Assembly: GCA_965237595.1 (NCBI GenBank)
Contig: CBDEFY010000006.1
Span: forward strand, 372,001 to 436,000
Origin: UBA9611 sp965237595
Lineage (GTDB): Bacteria; Chloroflexota; Dehalococcoidia; Lucifugimonadales; UBA3495
Length of the DNA: 64,000 bases
Direction of reading: 5' to 3'
The notes beneath the pieces were generated by a model. It searched no databases. It had not been told where the DNA came from and saw nothing but the letters and a program-made list of their open reading frames with translations. Positions 43,648 to 52,759 of the stretch are shown here, in pieces. Position numbers and translations under genes: made by a program. Every line of letters begins with the position of its first letter. Position 1 is the stretch's first letter.

Positions 43648-44406
43648 TTATTCTCTTTTGGCAACGACCACAAGCCTACGCGCCGTGTTGTCATAGGGAT
43701 TCCCTTGGAGGTCACCATACGTTTTGACGCTCTGGAATCCTGCCTCGCATACCAGCGAGACCAGTTCCGTGGCCGCAAACAAGCGATGGGTGAAGGACCA
43801 TTCTTCTGTGTGGCCGGATGTGATCTTGATCCAGCGCACGTTCATCCGCCCCCAGTCTTCCGATGGGCGCCTCTCTTGCAGGAAGAAGAAGCCCTCACCC
43901 TCTTGCCAATCCCGCGCTTGAAAGATCCGAGCCAGCACCTCTTTGCCGATAGTCTCCAGCACAAGGCTTCCCCCCGGCTGCAATGCGGCGTGGACGTTGC
44001 GGAGCACTTGCAGGTCATCCCCTGGGTCCTCGTAGTAGCCGAAGGAGGTGTTCAGGTTCAGTGCTAGATTAAAGAAATTTGGCCGCTGGAATGCACGCAT
44101 GTCCTCCTGGACCAATTCCACAACTAACCCCTCTTCTTGGGCTTGCCGGCGGGCCTGCTCCAGGAAGGTGGCCGTCTTGTCCACTCCCGTCACACTGAAC
44201 CCCCGCCGGGATAATTCCAATGCGTGCCTCCCCACCCCACAGCAAAGGTCCAATACACGGGCGGTAGGCGCGATTTTTGTCAACGACAGGATACCGTCTA
44301 CTTCATCAATGGCAAGCTCCAAGCTCGCCGGTCTGGACATGAATGGCCCCACTATCGCTTCCCAAGCGGCATCTGGTAACTCCCATACTGGCTCCTGTTT
44401 TTCCAT
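43648..44406 (-). CDS. class I SAM-dependent methyltransferase
   Basis: This 252-residue protein has motif I RVLDLCCGVGRHALELS (about 51-67), the acidic loop VTGVDKTATFLEQAR, and post-motifs LALNLNTSFGYY and LRNVHAALQPGGSLVLET. These suggest a small-molecule methyltransferase. The ATG at 44406 has GGAG eight bases upstream and opens with MEKQEPVWELP; the longer frame overlaps the kinase gene and is shadow. The target is not evident. Confidence 0.82.
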   Translation of the reverse strand: MEKQEPVWELPDAAWEAIVGPFMSRPASLELAIDEVDGILSLTKIAPTARVLDLCCGVGRHALELSRRGFSVTGVDKTATFLEQARRQAQEEGLVVELVQEDMRAFQRPNFFNLALNLNTSFGYYEDPGDDLQVLRNVHAALQPGGSLVLETIGKEVLARIFQARDWQEGEGFFFLQERRPSEDWGRMNVRWIKITSGHTEEWSFTHRLFAATELVSLVCEAGFQSVKTYGDLQGNPYDNTARRLVVVAKRE

Positions 44407-44497
44407 CTTATTCTCCGAGAAGTCCTCCTGCTCTATGCTTCTGTTTGGGAATGCCGCCGGTGGTTGGCGACAAACCAAAAGGGGCGGAGTAAAACCG

Positions 44498-45397
44498 TCA
44501 AAGCTCCGCAAGCAGCTCGGCGCAAGTGATTGCCTGATCCCCAACGTGACCGCTGTCTTCGAAACTCCACCACGCCGATAGCACCGCCTGGGCCAGCGAC
44601 CAGCCCAACACCCGCTCCCGGTCGAACCCCAACTCGTCGGCAAATTGGTCCACCCGCCGCGCCAATAACCTTTCCGGTGTCGGCCCGGGGAGCAGGCGGT
44701 TGCGCACAAAAGCGCCCACCTCGTATTCCGCTTCCCCGACCACTCCCTTGGGGTCGATGGCGAGCCATGATCCGCGCGCCGCAGACAGGATATTGTCGTG
44801 GTGCAGGTCTCCATGAAGAAGTACCGGCGCACCCATGGCGCCGATTAGCTCCGCAAACAAAGATTCGGCCTTTTCGACCAGGGATGCTGAAAAGGGGCCG
44901 GTTGTGCCACCAAAACGATGTCGCAGTTTCACTAGTCCTGAGGCCCAATCTGAGACCGTGGGAAACTGGTGTTCAGGTGGCGGCGGCCGCCGCAATTGCC
45001 TCATCACCTGAGCGGCAATCGAAGTCGCCTGTCGATCATCCGCAAGCCTCGAAAGCAAAGTTCCCGGCTCGAGGCGGTCCAGCAACATGGCGCCCAAATC
45101 AATGTCTGCTTCCAACAGTCTGACCATCCCATTGCCGTCGTAAACACGTAACGTCTCCATTTCCGTCAAGAGCTCATGGTGTGGGACGCCCAATTTCAAC
45201 ACCGCGCCCGTGCCGTCGGCGCGAACCACCGGGGCCACGTAGTTATACGACAAGGGAACGAAAGGGGGTCGAACGCTAAGCGACCAACGCCTTTCGCATT
45301 CAACAATGGTCTCGTCAAGTCGACTCAGCCAGTCGGTACCTGCCTCCCCGTGAACATCGGTAACATGTTGGGTAAACCCACCGGGGACTTGTTGCAT
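44498..45397 (-). CDS. aminoglycoside phosphotransferase-like kinase (APH(6) type)
   Basis: This protein of about 299 residues has an aminoglycoside/hydroxyurea phosphotransferase fold. It has the Brenner loop VLLHGDLHHDNILSAARG (about 192-209) with the catalytic Asp, the metal-binding WLAIDPKGVVGEAEYEVG (about 211-228) and an N-terminal VLKLGVPHHELLTEMETL carrying the ATP Lys. The sequence resembles streptomycin 6-kinases; a resistance role is possible but not shown. The ATG at 45397 has GAGG upstream; 45442 is an alternative. Confidence 0.78.
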   Translation of the reverse strand: MQQVPGGFTQHVTDVHGEAGTDWLSRLDETIVECERRWSLSVRPPFVPLSYNYVAPVVRADGTGAVLKLGVPHHELLTEMETLRVYDGNGMVRLLEADIDLGAMLLDRLEPGTLLSRLADDRQATSIAAQVMRQLRRPPPPEHQFPTVSDWASGLVKLRHRFGGTTGPFSASLVEKAESLFAELIGAMGAPVLLHGDLHHDNILSAARGSWLAIDPKGVVGEAEYEVGAFVRNRLLPGPTPERLLARRVDQFADELGFDRERVLGWSLAQAVLSAWWSFEDSGHVGDQAITCAELLAEL

Positions 45398-45549
45398 CCC
45401 AACCTCGCTCGCTTCGATGCCCGAAAGACCCTTGCCCGCCAAATACTCGATCCTGTAATCAGGGATATTATCATGTCATCCGCCGGCATCTGTTCCCACT
45501 TGGGCCGGGCATGGGATATAGTGGGCCGCATAAAACACCGGGAGGAATC

Positions 45550-46212
45550 ATGGCTGTCAAGAAAGGGACCGGATTGTTGATGGTCTGGTGCGACGTTCCC
45601 GAGGACCGGGAAGACGAGTTCAACCGCTGGTACAACGAGGAGCACATCGAGGAGATCCTCGGAGTTCCGGGAGTGTTGGGCGCCGCCCGGTATGAGGCGG
45701 TGCGCGGCGGGCCCAAACACCTGGCCTGCTACGAGTTGGAAAGCCCCGCCGCAGTGCTGGGCGACGGCTTCACCAAGCGCACCAAATCCAAGTGGAGCGA
45801 GACCATGGGGCCGACTTTAATCGGAAAAAACTTTTTCAACCCGCTCTACGAGATGATTTTTCCAGACTCGGTTTCCGCCGAGATGACAGAGAGCGGCATG
45901 GCCCCGGCCCTGCAGGTCGGTCGCATGAACATCCCTCCCGAACGGGAGGCCGAATGGAACCAGTGGTATAACTCCATCTTCGTGCCCAATTTCGAGAAAG
46001 TGCCCGGGGTTATCCGAGGGCGGAGGTTCAAAACGGTGCGGGGCGAAGACCCATTGTACTCGGTGGTCTACGAGTTTGAGAACGAGAAGGTCTCCCAGAC
46101 GCCGGAATGGGCCGCCCAACTGGAGGCCGACCCCAAGAACGCCGAGATTCGCGCCTTGATTACCCACGGACCGGGTTCCCCAAGTATCTTTAGGAAAACC
46201 TTCGAGCTTTAG
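45550..46212 (+). CDS. duplicated ferredoxin-fold (EthD/dabb-like) protein
   Basis: This 220-residue protein is built from two similar halves. Each starts with a beta strand and an EFNRWYNEEHIEEILGVPGV or EWNQWYNSIFVPNFEKVPGV segment, as in dimeric alpha-beta barrel proteins. The first repeat keeps a His in EEHI, the second does not. Such proteins occur near degradation enzymes in SAR202-like genomes. GGAGG precedes the ATG at 45550. It starts a plus-strand run with MBL, DinB and cupin genes. Confidence 0.68.
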   Translation: MAVKKGTGLLMVWCDVPEDREDEFNRWYNEEHIEEILGVPGVLGAARYEAVRGGPKHLACYELESPAAVLGDGFTKRTKSKWSETMGPTLIGKNFFNPLYEMIFPDSVSAEMTESGMAPALQVGRMNIPPEREAEWNQWYNSIFVPNFEKVPGVIRGRRFKTVRGEDPLYSVVYEFENEKVSQTPEWAAQLEADPKNAEIRALITHGPGSPSIFRKTFEL

Positions 46213-46234
46213 TCTGATCAAAGGGGAGTAAGAA

Positions 46235-47035
46235 ATGGCCAATCACAAAATTAATGTAGGCAACGTCGAACTGATATCCCTCAATGACTCCCTGCCCATC
46301 AGATCGCCCTTCGTGGCCTTTCCCCACACCAGCATCGAGCAGTGGCGGGAGTACCCGGGGTTGATGGCCGACGAGGACAACGCGAAACACCGCTGGGGCT
46401 CATTGGCCGTCCGGTCCTCCGGCAAGTTGATTGTCGTCGATACCGGGATGCAGGGCGAGGGCTGCTACCTGCTGGACGACATGAAGGAGAAGGGCATCGA
46501 CCGGGAAGCGGTGGATATCGTGGTCTTCACCCACGTTCACCCCGACCACGTCGGCTGGAACTTCACCGGCGGCAAACCCAACTTCCCCAACGCCCGTTTC
46601 TTTGTGCCCGAGAAGGACTGGGACTATTGGACCCAGCCCGAGGTCATGTCCACGGTCGAATACGTGATACCCCAGGTTTTGCCGCTGAGAGAACTGGGCA
46701 TCTTGGACCTCATCGACGGCGAGTATGAAATCACTCCAGAACTGACCACCTACCCGACGCCGGGTCACACCCCAGGCCACAACTCCATCCGCATTACTTC
46801 CAACGGTGAACACGCTTTCATCCTGGGCGACGTGGCCCACAGTCCAATCCAGGCCCACCACACGGATTGGTGTCCCGAGTTCGACATCGACCAAGACATG
46901 GCCCGGACCACCCGGCATGCGGTCATGGACTTGCTGGAAGCCGAGGGCACCCTGGTATCCGCGGGGCACTTCCCCAACCCCGGCTTCGGCCGCTTCGTCC
47001 GGGGAGAAGACCGCCGGTACTGGCAGGGCATCTGA
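46235..47035 (+). CDS. MBL-fold metallo-hydrolase
   Basis: This 266-residue metallo-beta-lactamase-fold hydrolase has the zinc motif VVFTHVHPDHVGWN (about 94-107, HxHxDH), TPGHTPGHNS (about 173-182), AFILGDVAHSP (about 191-201) and SAGHFPNPGFGRF (about 244-256). The order matches lactonase or alkyl-hydrolase type members. A preceding AGGGGAG lies near the start. It is spaced 22 bases after the dabb-like gene. Confidence 0.87.
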   Translation: MANHKINVGNVELISLNDSLPIRSPFVAFPHTSIEQWREYPGLMADEDNAKHRWGSLAVRSSGKLIVVDTGMQGEGCYLLDDMKEKGIDREAVDIVVFTHVHPDHVGWNFTGGKPNFPNARFFVPEKDWDYWTQPEVMSTVEYVIPQVLPLRELGILDLIDGEYEITPELTTYPTPGHTPGHNSIRITSNGEHAFILGDVAHSPIQAHHTDWCPEFDIDQDMARTTRHAVMDLLEAEGTLVSAGHFPNPGFGRFVRGEDRRYWQGI

Positions 47036-47055
47036 TTCCTTACAGGAGAGTCATC

Positions 47056-47730
47056 ATGAAAACAGAGAAAATCCCCGACGAGACGCCAGCGACCCTGCTT
47101 TTCCCTCAGTTCGAGTCCGCCATCTACCAAATGGCCTCTTCGGAGATAGAGGGACTAACCGAGGAGCAATTGGATTTCGAGTCGGAAAAATGGGGATGGA
47201 GCGAATGGAGCATCCGCCGCCATCTGAGCCACGTGGCCTCGGGCGACTTCCGTTGGCTCTGGGGAAGGTGGGGCCGCCGGCTTTTCCCCGATGGTCTTCC
47301 CCGGGGGCTGCCCAGCCCTGAAGAACTTGATGGTCTGCTGGAGTCAAAGTCCGACCGGAGATTTGACGAGGACCTGTACTGGGACGTTGGTGTGCTTCTG
47401 GAAAAACTGCGGCAGGGGCTCGCCTTGGGCCAAGCGATACTCTCCAACGAGAGTGCGGGATCGATGCGGACCAAGGAGTTCGAGCGCTCGGACGATGGCC
47501 AGTGGCCCTGGTACTACAAGGCCCATCGCATCGGCCTGCGGCGTGACTCCCAAGACCGGACCAGGGGTTGGATCTCCCTTGAGTTCACCTTTCGACACCG
47601 GTACTTCGAGCACATCACCCATCTCTACAACATCCAAAGAATCAAAATGGCCCAGGGCTTAACGACTAAAGCCGAAATTCCCATGGAAGGTTATCTGGCG
47701 CTGCCCGACTGGGACCTGAGTACACCTTAA
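47056..47730 (+). CDS. DinB-superfamily protein
   Basis: This 224-residue predicted four-helix protein has WGWSEWSIRRHLSHVASGDF (about 39-58) with a His, typical of DinB/YfiT-like metal-binding proteins, and RHRYFEHITHLYNIQRIKMA near the C-terminus with further His residues. It may be a metal-dependent thiol transferase or hydrolase; the role is unknown. AGGAGAG lies seven bases before the ATG. The frame extends upstream only as MBL shadow. Confidence 0.7.
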   Translation: MKTEKIPDETPATLLFPQFESAIYQMASSEIEGLTEEQLDFESEKWGWSEWSIRRHLSHVASGDFRWLWGRWGRRLFPDGLPRGLPSPEELDGLLESKSDRRFDEDLYWDVGVLLEKLRQGLALGQAILSNESAGSMRTKEFERSDDGQWPWYYKAHRIGLRRDSQDRTRGWISLEFTFRHRYFEHITHLYNIQRIKMAQGLTTKAEIPMEGYLALPDWDLSTP

Positions 47731-47739
47731 GAGAACAAC

Positions 47740-48099
47740 ATGCCCAAAGCCAAATTCGTGCCTTTCAACAGCGTCGAACACCAAGAGCGCAGAGCCGGCG
47801 TCCTACTGACCAGCCTGGTGGACGGCAGCACCGAAGCCACCCAGATATCCAGCGGCGTCGCTGAATTTGCCGTGGGGGCTTCGGCGCCCACCCACTACCA
47901 CGACGCTGAGGAATCGGTGATTGTAATCGAGGGCGAGGGGCTGATGGTCATAAACGGCGAAGAACATATCGTCCACCCCAACGACGCCGCCTTCATCTCG
48001 CCCGGCGCCCACCACAGCATCGCCAACCACGGCGGCCAGCCCTTCAAGATTAGCTGGACCTACGCCAGTATTGAATGGTCGACGACGCCGGTGGAGTGA
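47740..48099 (+). CDS. cupin-domain protein
   Basis: This 119-residue single cupin has motif 1 GASAPTHYHDAEESVIVIEG (about 47-66) with two His and a Glu, and motif 2 FISPGAHHSIANHG (about 86-99) with the last His. A complete metal site is therefore present. Substrate and reaction are not known. It starts nine bases after the DinB gene. Confidence 0.82.
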   Translation: MPKAKFVPFNSVEHQERRAGVLLTSLVDGSTEATQISSGVAEFAVGASAPTHYHDAEESVIVIEGEGLMVINGEEHIVHPNDAAFISPGAHHSIANHGGQPFKISWTYASIEWSTTPVE

Positions 48100-48107
48100 G
48101 CGCAGCC

Positions 48108-48593
48108 CTACTCGCGGTAGTTTACGAACTGTAGCGGCTGGCTGTTCTCCATCTCTTTAATCAGTGCGATGGCCGCCTGCAGGTCGTCGCGTTTTTTGGC
48201 CGAAACCCGAAGTTCGTTGCCTTGGATCGCCAATTGGACCTTCATCTTGGCCGACTTCACTTCCTTGCTGATCTTTCGGCCAAGGTCGCCGTCGATCCCC
48301 TGCTTGATGGACACAATCTCCCGCAGGCTGCCGCCTGCGGCGTTCTGAGGTTCCCCGAAATCCAAAGCCCCCAACTCCACCTCGCGCATGGCCAGGTACT
48401 TGCGGAGTAGGTCCTCGACCTGTTGCATCTTCATCCTGTCATCGGCGGTCAGCGTCAGGGTGTCGTCCGAGCGGACAGCAGCGCACTTGGTGTTCGCGAG
48501 GTCGAACCGCTGCTTAATCTCGCGTTGGACGCCGTTCAAGGCGTTGTCCACTTCGGCCAGGTTCGTTCTGGAGACCACATCAAAGGTTGGCAT
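48108..48593 (-). CDS. yajQ: YajQ-family nucleotide-binding protein
   Basis: This 161-residue protein has two ferredoxin-like folds. The N-terminus MPTFDVVSRTNLAEVDNALN and the segment GIDGDLGRKISKEVKSAKMK (about 98-117) are diagnostic of YajQ/UPF0234. Some members bind cyclic di-GMP and affect transcription; others bind RNA. It is convergent with the cupin gene. Confidence 0.93.
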   Translation of the reverse strand: MPTFDVVSRTNLAEVDNALNGVQREIKQRFDLANTKCAAVRSDDTLTLTADDRMKMQQVEDLLRKYLAMREVELGALDFGEPQNAAGGSLREIVSIKQGIDGDLGRKISKEVKSAKMKVQLAIQGNELRVSAKKRDDLQAAIALIKEMENSQPLQFVNYRE

Positions 48594-48821
48594 GGGGATG
48601 CTCCTGGAAATTACTATTTAATGGGGTTGTTCAATCCATGATACATGAGGACTGCGCCGGGGATAATGGCGTAGAGTTTCCGAGTGAAGAACGATTTGGG
48701 GAACGGTTTGGCTCCCAACGTACGTGCGAACGATAATGCTGATTTCTAGTTGAGCGTTGGCACCTCAGGTGCTACAATCCGTAAGGTTCATCACCACGGC
48801 TGCAACCCCCTTTTTGAGCGT

Positions 48822-48896
48822 TCCCCGATAGCTCAGCGGTAGAGCGGGCGGCTGTTAACCGCTAGGTCGTAGGTTCGAATCCTACTCGGGGAGCCA
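48822..48896 (+). tRNA. tRNA-Asn (GUU)
   Basis: A full cloverleaf folds: acceptor TCCCCGA/TCGGGGA, D stem GCTC/GAGC, anticodon stem GGCGG/CCGCT around CTGTTAA (anticodon GTT), T stem GTAGG/CCTAC, discriminator G and encoded CCA at 48894-48896. It flanks the left boundary of the integrated element, whose att-like repeat lies 42 bases downstream. Confidence 0.96.
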
Positions 48897-48937
48897 AAAA
48901 CACCCTTAATTAGCTACGAAAGTCCGCTGGCAACGCT

Positions 48938-48951
48938 TCAGTTACCACTTT
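48938..48951. repeat. left direct repeat, candidate attL core
   Basis: TCAGTTACCACTTT occurs here and again, identically, at 62974-62987 at the integrase end. The two copies bracket all phage-type genes. Confidence 0.6.
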
Positions 48952-49089
48952 GAATACCATTAGGCAGCTCACTCAACCCGCCGCCCCAAAATCTCAAGGT
49001 ATCGCCCGCGCGCCCCCTAATTAGAGACGCCTTGAACCGTCCGCCGGGTGCCGTCGTCGTCGGCCGGGGACGAACAGCCCGGAGATTAC

Positions 49090-49296
49090 TTAACGATGGT
49101 CTTGAGAGAATTGCTCCAGGTCCGCCTTGGCTTCGCGGAGCGCCTGCAGGCGGTCCTGGACAATCTTCTCCAGGCGTTGGCGCTCCAGGACCACAGGGTC
49201 AGTCTCAGGCGGTTGAACCTGGACCGTTAGCGCGTTGGGGTTTTGTTTCAAAAGGTCTTCAAGGTTGTGTATTTTCCAATCAAGTGGCTTGGGCAT
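49090..49296 (-). CDS. small hypothetical protein at the element's left end
   Basis: This 68-residue protein is mostly one predicted coiled coil (LERQRLEKIVQDRLQALREA) after a short N-terminal segment MPKPLDWKIHNLEDLLKQNP. No family is recognised. It is the last gene of the element, 11 bases after the gp10-like gene, and probably co-transcribed with the head genes. Confidence 0.6.
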   Translation of the reverse strand: MPKPLDWKIHNLEDLLKQNPNALTVQVQPPETDPVVLERQRLEKIVQDRLQALREAKADLEQFSQDHR

Positions 49297-49307
49297 GATG
49301 CCTCCTT

Positions 49308-49664
49308 TTAGGCCAGGACTCGGGACACCGCCAGGTTGAGCGCGGCTTGCGCGTTCGCCCGGACTACCTCAACGGCAATGTCGTGTAGGTCATCCCGGAG
49401 TCCGCGCGGGAAACGCCAGTAAAAACCCCTTGGTGTAAACCCGAGGGTGATAACCCCCTCCGCTGGCGAGTACGCGATCCGGAGTGACTGTTTCAAATTG
49501 CCCGTCTGGACCGGAATCCGGTTCCTCATCCTCGGCATGGCAGTCCCGTCCAGTATGTCGTGCATAATCGAAAGGAATTCAGAAACGATCTGATTGCCCA
49601 GGTTCGGGTTATCGAAGAGCGGCCCCGAAAGCGTAAACCTTACATCGGTTCTAGCTGGTGGCAT
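49308..49664 (-). CDS. HK97 gp10-like tail-completion/neck protein
   Basis: The 118-residue form starting at 49664 (MPPARTDVRFTLSGPL) contains MRNRIPVQTGNLKQSLRIAY (about 44-63), the typical HK97-gp10 motif, then a beta-rich end. Such proteins sit at the head-tail junction. The open frame extends further upstream into the preceding gene and is not homologous there. It overlaps that gene by 14 bases, the usual phage-style packing. Confidence 0.7.
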   Translation of the reverse strand: MPPARTDVRFTLSGPLFDNPNLGNQIVSEFLSIMHDILDGTAMPRMRNRIPVQTGNLKQSLRIAYSPAEGVITLGFTPRGFYWRFPRGLRDDLHDIAVEVVRANAQAALNLAVSRVLA

Positions 49665-50346
49665 TCCGTTGACACTCCAGCGCCAGGTAGCGCCGGTCCT
49701 CAAGTGAACGGAAGGACCGGATTTCCCAAACGCGGCCCAGGTCGTCGGTGATGGATAGCAGCCGTTCGTAAGTCGCAGGGTCGACAAATCGGATAATCAG
49801 CTCCGCCGTCTCGATGACGACACTGACCGTCTCGGTGGTGTTGATGGCGAGGAGGCCCGTCTCCGCCCCGCGCTCATTGATTCGCGCCCACACTTCCCGA
49901 TTCTCAGTCGGTCCCGGCTGGAGCGTGGTGGTGCCGGAGAATCCCAAGGTCAGGCCGGCGGTGACTTGGAAGTCGTCTCCGGTCAAGGTGCCGCCCGCCA
50001 CTACCAGGAATTGATAGTTGTTGCCGGTGAATCCAGAACGCGACACGACGTTGAAGGTCAGGAATCCCGACGGGCCAAAGATGAAGACTTGGCTTCCGGG
50101 CACAAGCACGGTTGGGTCAGGTGACGCCCCCAATGAGTCCGTCAAGGCGATTGAGATATCGTCCGCCGATACCATCGTGGACGCCAGGCGGGGCGGTGAA
50201 AACTGGGTGCTGCCCTGGGCGATATACCATTCGCCATTCTCGAAAGTGACATTCAGGAAGTTCGGCGCCGCATAGACGTATCGCCTGGGCCCGAGCGCCG
50301 CCGGCAGGCGGACAGCCAGTGTCGCTAGGCGGTTGGGCTGGGTCAT
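49651..50346 (-). CDS. phage structural protein of unknown type
   Basis: This 231-residue beta-rich protein has no recognised family. Visible segments are FLNVTFENGEWYIAQGS, QVFIFGPSGFLTFNVVSRSG, and a C-terminal DLGRVWEIRSFRSLEDRRYL that resembles phage head-closure/stopper proteins. It overlaps the portal stop by four bases (ATGA) and the gp10-like gene, so it is probably a neck or head-closure component. Confidence 0.55.
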   Translation of the reverse strand: MTQPNRLATLAVRLPAALGPRRYVYAAPNFLNVTFENGEWYIAQGSTQFSPPRLASTMVSADDISIALTDSLGASPDPTVLVPGSQVFIFGPSGFLTFNVVSRSGFTGNNYQFLVVAGGTLTGDDFQVTAGLTLGFSGTTTLQPGPTENREVWARINERGAETGLLAINTTETVSVVIETAELIIRFVDPATYERLLSITDDLGRVWEIRSFRSLEDRRYLALECQRNATS

Positions 50347-50968
50347 GATTCATCCCCTAAGCCCGCTTCCTTCAATGCCCCTTCAACGGAAAGCCCGGCG
50401 TTAACAAGGACGCCCATGGCCCGGGCCCGCGCCGCTATGTCGATGCTGGCGAGCTCCCGGAACGACAAGGTGATGGTGCGCTCCAACTTCAACGAGAGTT
50501 CATCCGACACGATTTTTCCCCAGGCTTCCACCGAAACCCCGAATTGTCGCCAGCCCTCCCGAACGAGACTCCCATCCGATCCCGAGAAAAGGGCCGCTGG
50601 TATCCCGAAACTCGAAACCACGTCGGCGCTCGCGGCCGTCCGTAAGAGCACGTTGGGCTCGGTATAGGTCAGCCCGAAGCGGCGCGGCGTCCAGTCGTTG
50701 GGTTGGCCCCCTGGCGTCGGTCTGGGCGCGTTCCCGCCGCCCGCCTCCACCATAGCGATCCGCCTTTCAAGGCCCCGAGATCGGCCTTGAGTGCCGTCCT
50801 GCTGGCGTCCGAGAGTGGCGGCGTCGGCAGGAGTGTGCCGGCCCGAGCGTTCGCCTCTTGGCTGGCCCGTTCTTCGATGTTCGCCGCCAATTTCGCACTG
50901 AATCCAGCCGACACCAACGGGCTCCGCCCAGCCCAGGGTGATTCGGGAAGACTGTTAACCCGTGCATG
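50343..50968 (-). pseudogene. portal protein, C-terminal part (split and frameshifted)
   Basis: The frame entering from the transposon junction reads HARVNSLPESPWAGRSPLVS and then SAKLAANIEERASQEANARA, continuing the portal N-terminal fragment. Near 50755-50770 the frame shifts from LGALKGG to MVEAGGGNAPRPTPGG, and the C-terminal portion continues to 50343 with PRRFGLTYTEPNVLLRTAA and SSFGIPAALFSGSDGS. Removing the transposon and one 9-bp copy leaves 1,034 bases of coding sequence, one base short of a multiple of three. The combined protein would be about 344 residues. Confidence 0.72.
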
Positions 50969-50998
50969 GGCTTTGCACCAAAAGTCGGTTTTGAACCA
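50969..50998 (+). repeat. left terminal inverted repeat of the transposon
   Basis: This 30-bp end begins GGCTTTGCACCAAAAGT and ends TTGAACCA. It matches the reverse complement of 54767-54796 with three mismatches. The related motifs GACTTTTAGTTCA and GACTTTTGATTCA follow within 40 bases. Confidence 0.88.
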
Positions 50999-51066
50999 GA
51001 CTTTTAGTTCAGAGTGAGGACTTTTGATTCAAGGCACCTTACAGAAAAAACTATTAAGATGGGCAC

Positions 51067-51525
51067 ATGCGGAAGGCGATTCGGACCCTTGTTGTACTGG
51101 GCATTGAGGCTGTGGGGTCTGTTGTGTTAGAAGAAACGATTATCCCCACCTTGTTCAATCCACCCTGGTTGTTCGTGTTATTCGGAGCACTGATGGCGTC
51201 TGCCGTAGCCCTTTGGGTACCAGAAATCAAACAATGGATGGACCCAGCCGAACGTATCATCCGACGAGGGCAATCGCAGGATAGAAAGAAGCGCCATGCA
51301 CACCTCAAGAGACGCATACAGGCAGCACGCAAGACTGGGCTACTAACGAACGTCACCTATGACCCAGCCGCTGGTCGAATTGGCGGCGATTTGATACGCC
51401 GTTCATGGAAAAGTCGGTGGGTAGGATACGGGGTTTGGTTAGCAAACCATCGCATATTGCCGGCGCGCATCTTCATATGGCTGGTGAAACGGCTGGGATA
51501 CACAATTAAGAGAATGAAGGGGTGA
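51067..51525 (+). CDS. small membrane protein, transposon cargo
   Basis: This 152-residue protein has two hydrophobic segments in the N-terminal third (LVVLGIEAVGSVVLEETII and PPWLFVLFGALMASAVALWV) and a strongly basic remainder (RRGQSQDRKKRHAHLKRRIQ). No family is recognised. It faces the transposase gene convergently. The basic tail may bind nucleic acid or lipids. Confidence 0.6.
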   Translation: MRKAIRTLVVLGIEAVGSVVLEETIIPTLFNPPWLFVLFGALMASAVALWVPEIKQWMDPAERIIRRGQSQDRKKRHAHLKRRIQAARKTGLLTNVTYDPAAGRIGGDLIRRSWKSRWVGYGVWLANHRILPARIFIWLVKRLGYTIKRMKG

Positions 51526-51537
51526 AACAGGAAGAAA

Positions 51538-52524
51538 TCAGTTCCGGCCCAGGTGTAACGGGCTGACCTCAAGCTCGTGCATCGCATGAATCAGCACACA
51601 GATATTATGGCAAAGACACTTCAAGAGAATCTCGTTGACCTGACCAACCTCGGACTTGGCCCGTACCGAGTCGCCGAACTTGCCCTTGACCATGGAGAAG
51701 GTCGTTTCAACATTCGACCGCCGGTGGTAGTGGGCATTGAACGCTCCTTCATTCAGGGTGAAGTAAGCGTAGAGCCGCTTCCACATCGGCGACCCTTGGC
51801 CCGTGGTGTTGGACTTGAAGGGAATGTAAGGGTCCGCTCCATGTGCTTCGATGTGCCGCAGATTGGCTTCCGAAAGATACGCCTTGTCAGCGGACACTTC
51901 GGCCATCCTGAACCACCGAGCGGTGGTGTCCAGCAGCCCAGGCAGCACCGGAGAGTCGTTGACGTTGCTCTGAGTAACCTTGACCGCCGTAATGATGTTC
52001 GTCTGTGTCCCCACGACGATGTGGACCTTGAGCCAGTGGCGCTTGGACTTCTCCTTGCCCCACTTGGCATCATACCAGCGGTCGAACCGGCAGGTAGAGA
52101 AGCCAGAGCTGTCGGCGGCGAACTGGGATTCCACGACGCTGAACGGTGCCGCGCTCCGTTCGATGAGGTCCGTGATGATCGGGGTCAAGGTGGGGTCGGC
52201 GATGTACCGATTGACCGAGTTGAACGAGGGCGTAGCGGTGATGAGGCCCTGGCTGTAGGCATCCCGCACATCGCAATCGAAGCGGCGGGCCGAGAAGCCG
52301 GAGTAGACCTTCGTGGCTCCGGTGTACACCATGTCCGCCATGGGCAGGCGGGGCCGTCCAAAGTCGTACTCGGGCTGTACGATACCGGCGCACAGGTCGG
52401 TCAGGAGCACCATGAAGGTGTCTTTCTCCGAGGTCTGCGCGGCGTTGTAGGCGGGCCAGTCCTGGGGGTAGGTCTTGCGGGATTGAGAGGGAGCCGTGGC
52501 GGTGCTATAATCGCTGACGATCAT
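51538..52524 (-). CDS. DDE transposase (IS5/IS4-like fold)
   Basis: This 328-residue transposase carries the three catalytic acids in AADSSGFSTCRFDRWYD (Asp), VSADKAYLSEANLRHIE (Asp) and RRSNVETTFSMVKGKFGDSV (Glu), typical of DDE_Tnp_1 proteins common in Chloroflexi-like genomes. The ATG at 52524 is chosen because the 59 codons before it are unlike the family. It is the only transposase within the terminal repeats, so it probably mobilises the whole unit. A nested separate insertion sequence cannot be excluded; I found no clear inner repeats. Confidence 0.85.
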   Translation of the reverse strand: MIVSDYSTATAPSQSRKTYPQDWPAYNAAQTSEKDTFMVLLTDLCAGIVQPEYDFGRPRLPMADMVYTGATKVYSGFSARRFDCDVRDAYSQGLITATPSFNSVNRYIADPTLTPIITDLIERSAAPFSVVESQFAADSSGFSTCRFDRWYDAKWGKEKSKRHWLKVHIVVGTQTNIITAVKVTQSNVNDSPVLPGLLDTTARWFRMAEVSADKAYLSEANLRHIEAHGADPYIPFKSNTTGQGSPMWKRLYAYFTLNEGAFNAHYHRRSNVETTFSMVKGKFGDSVRAKSEVGQVNEILLKCLCHNICVLIHAMHELEVSPLHLGRN

Positions 52525-52759
52525 GGTGGAGCTTATACCTCCATCCTGATTTGGGGGCGGCGGTGTTTCCGCACCGTTCGCTCCCATCTGAATACAATTA
52601 TCGCTGATTTCAGCCAGAAAATCAAGCTGAGTCGCGGCATTTCGGCACCAATTAAGGCCGAACTTTGGAGGTATTCGGCGTCTAGCTACGTGCTGGCGCA
52701 TAATAGTGTTAGCTCTGACTGCTCCACGACGAAAGCCGTTGGGCGGTTGTGGGTTAAAG

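Noticed and set aside
48822..48896. tRNA-Asn 3' end as the integration site of the satellite
   Set aside because: No copy of the tRNA 3' sequence is found near 62.97 kb. The only shared repeat lies 42 bases downstream of the tRNA.
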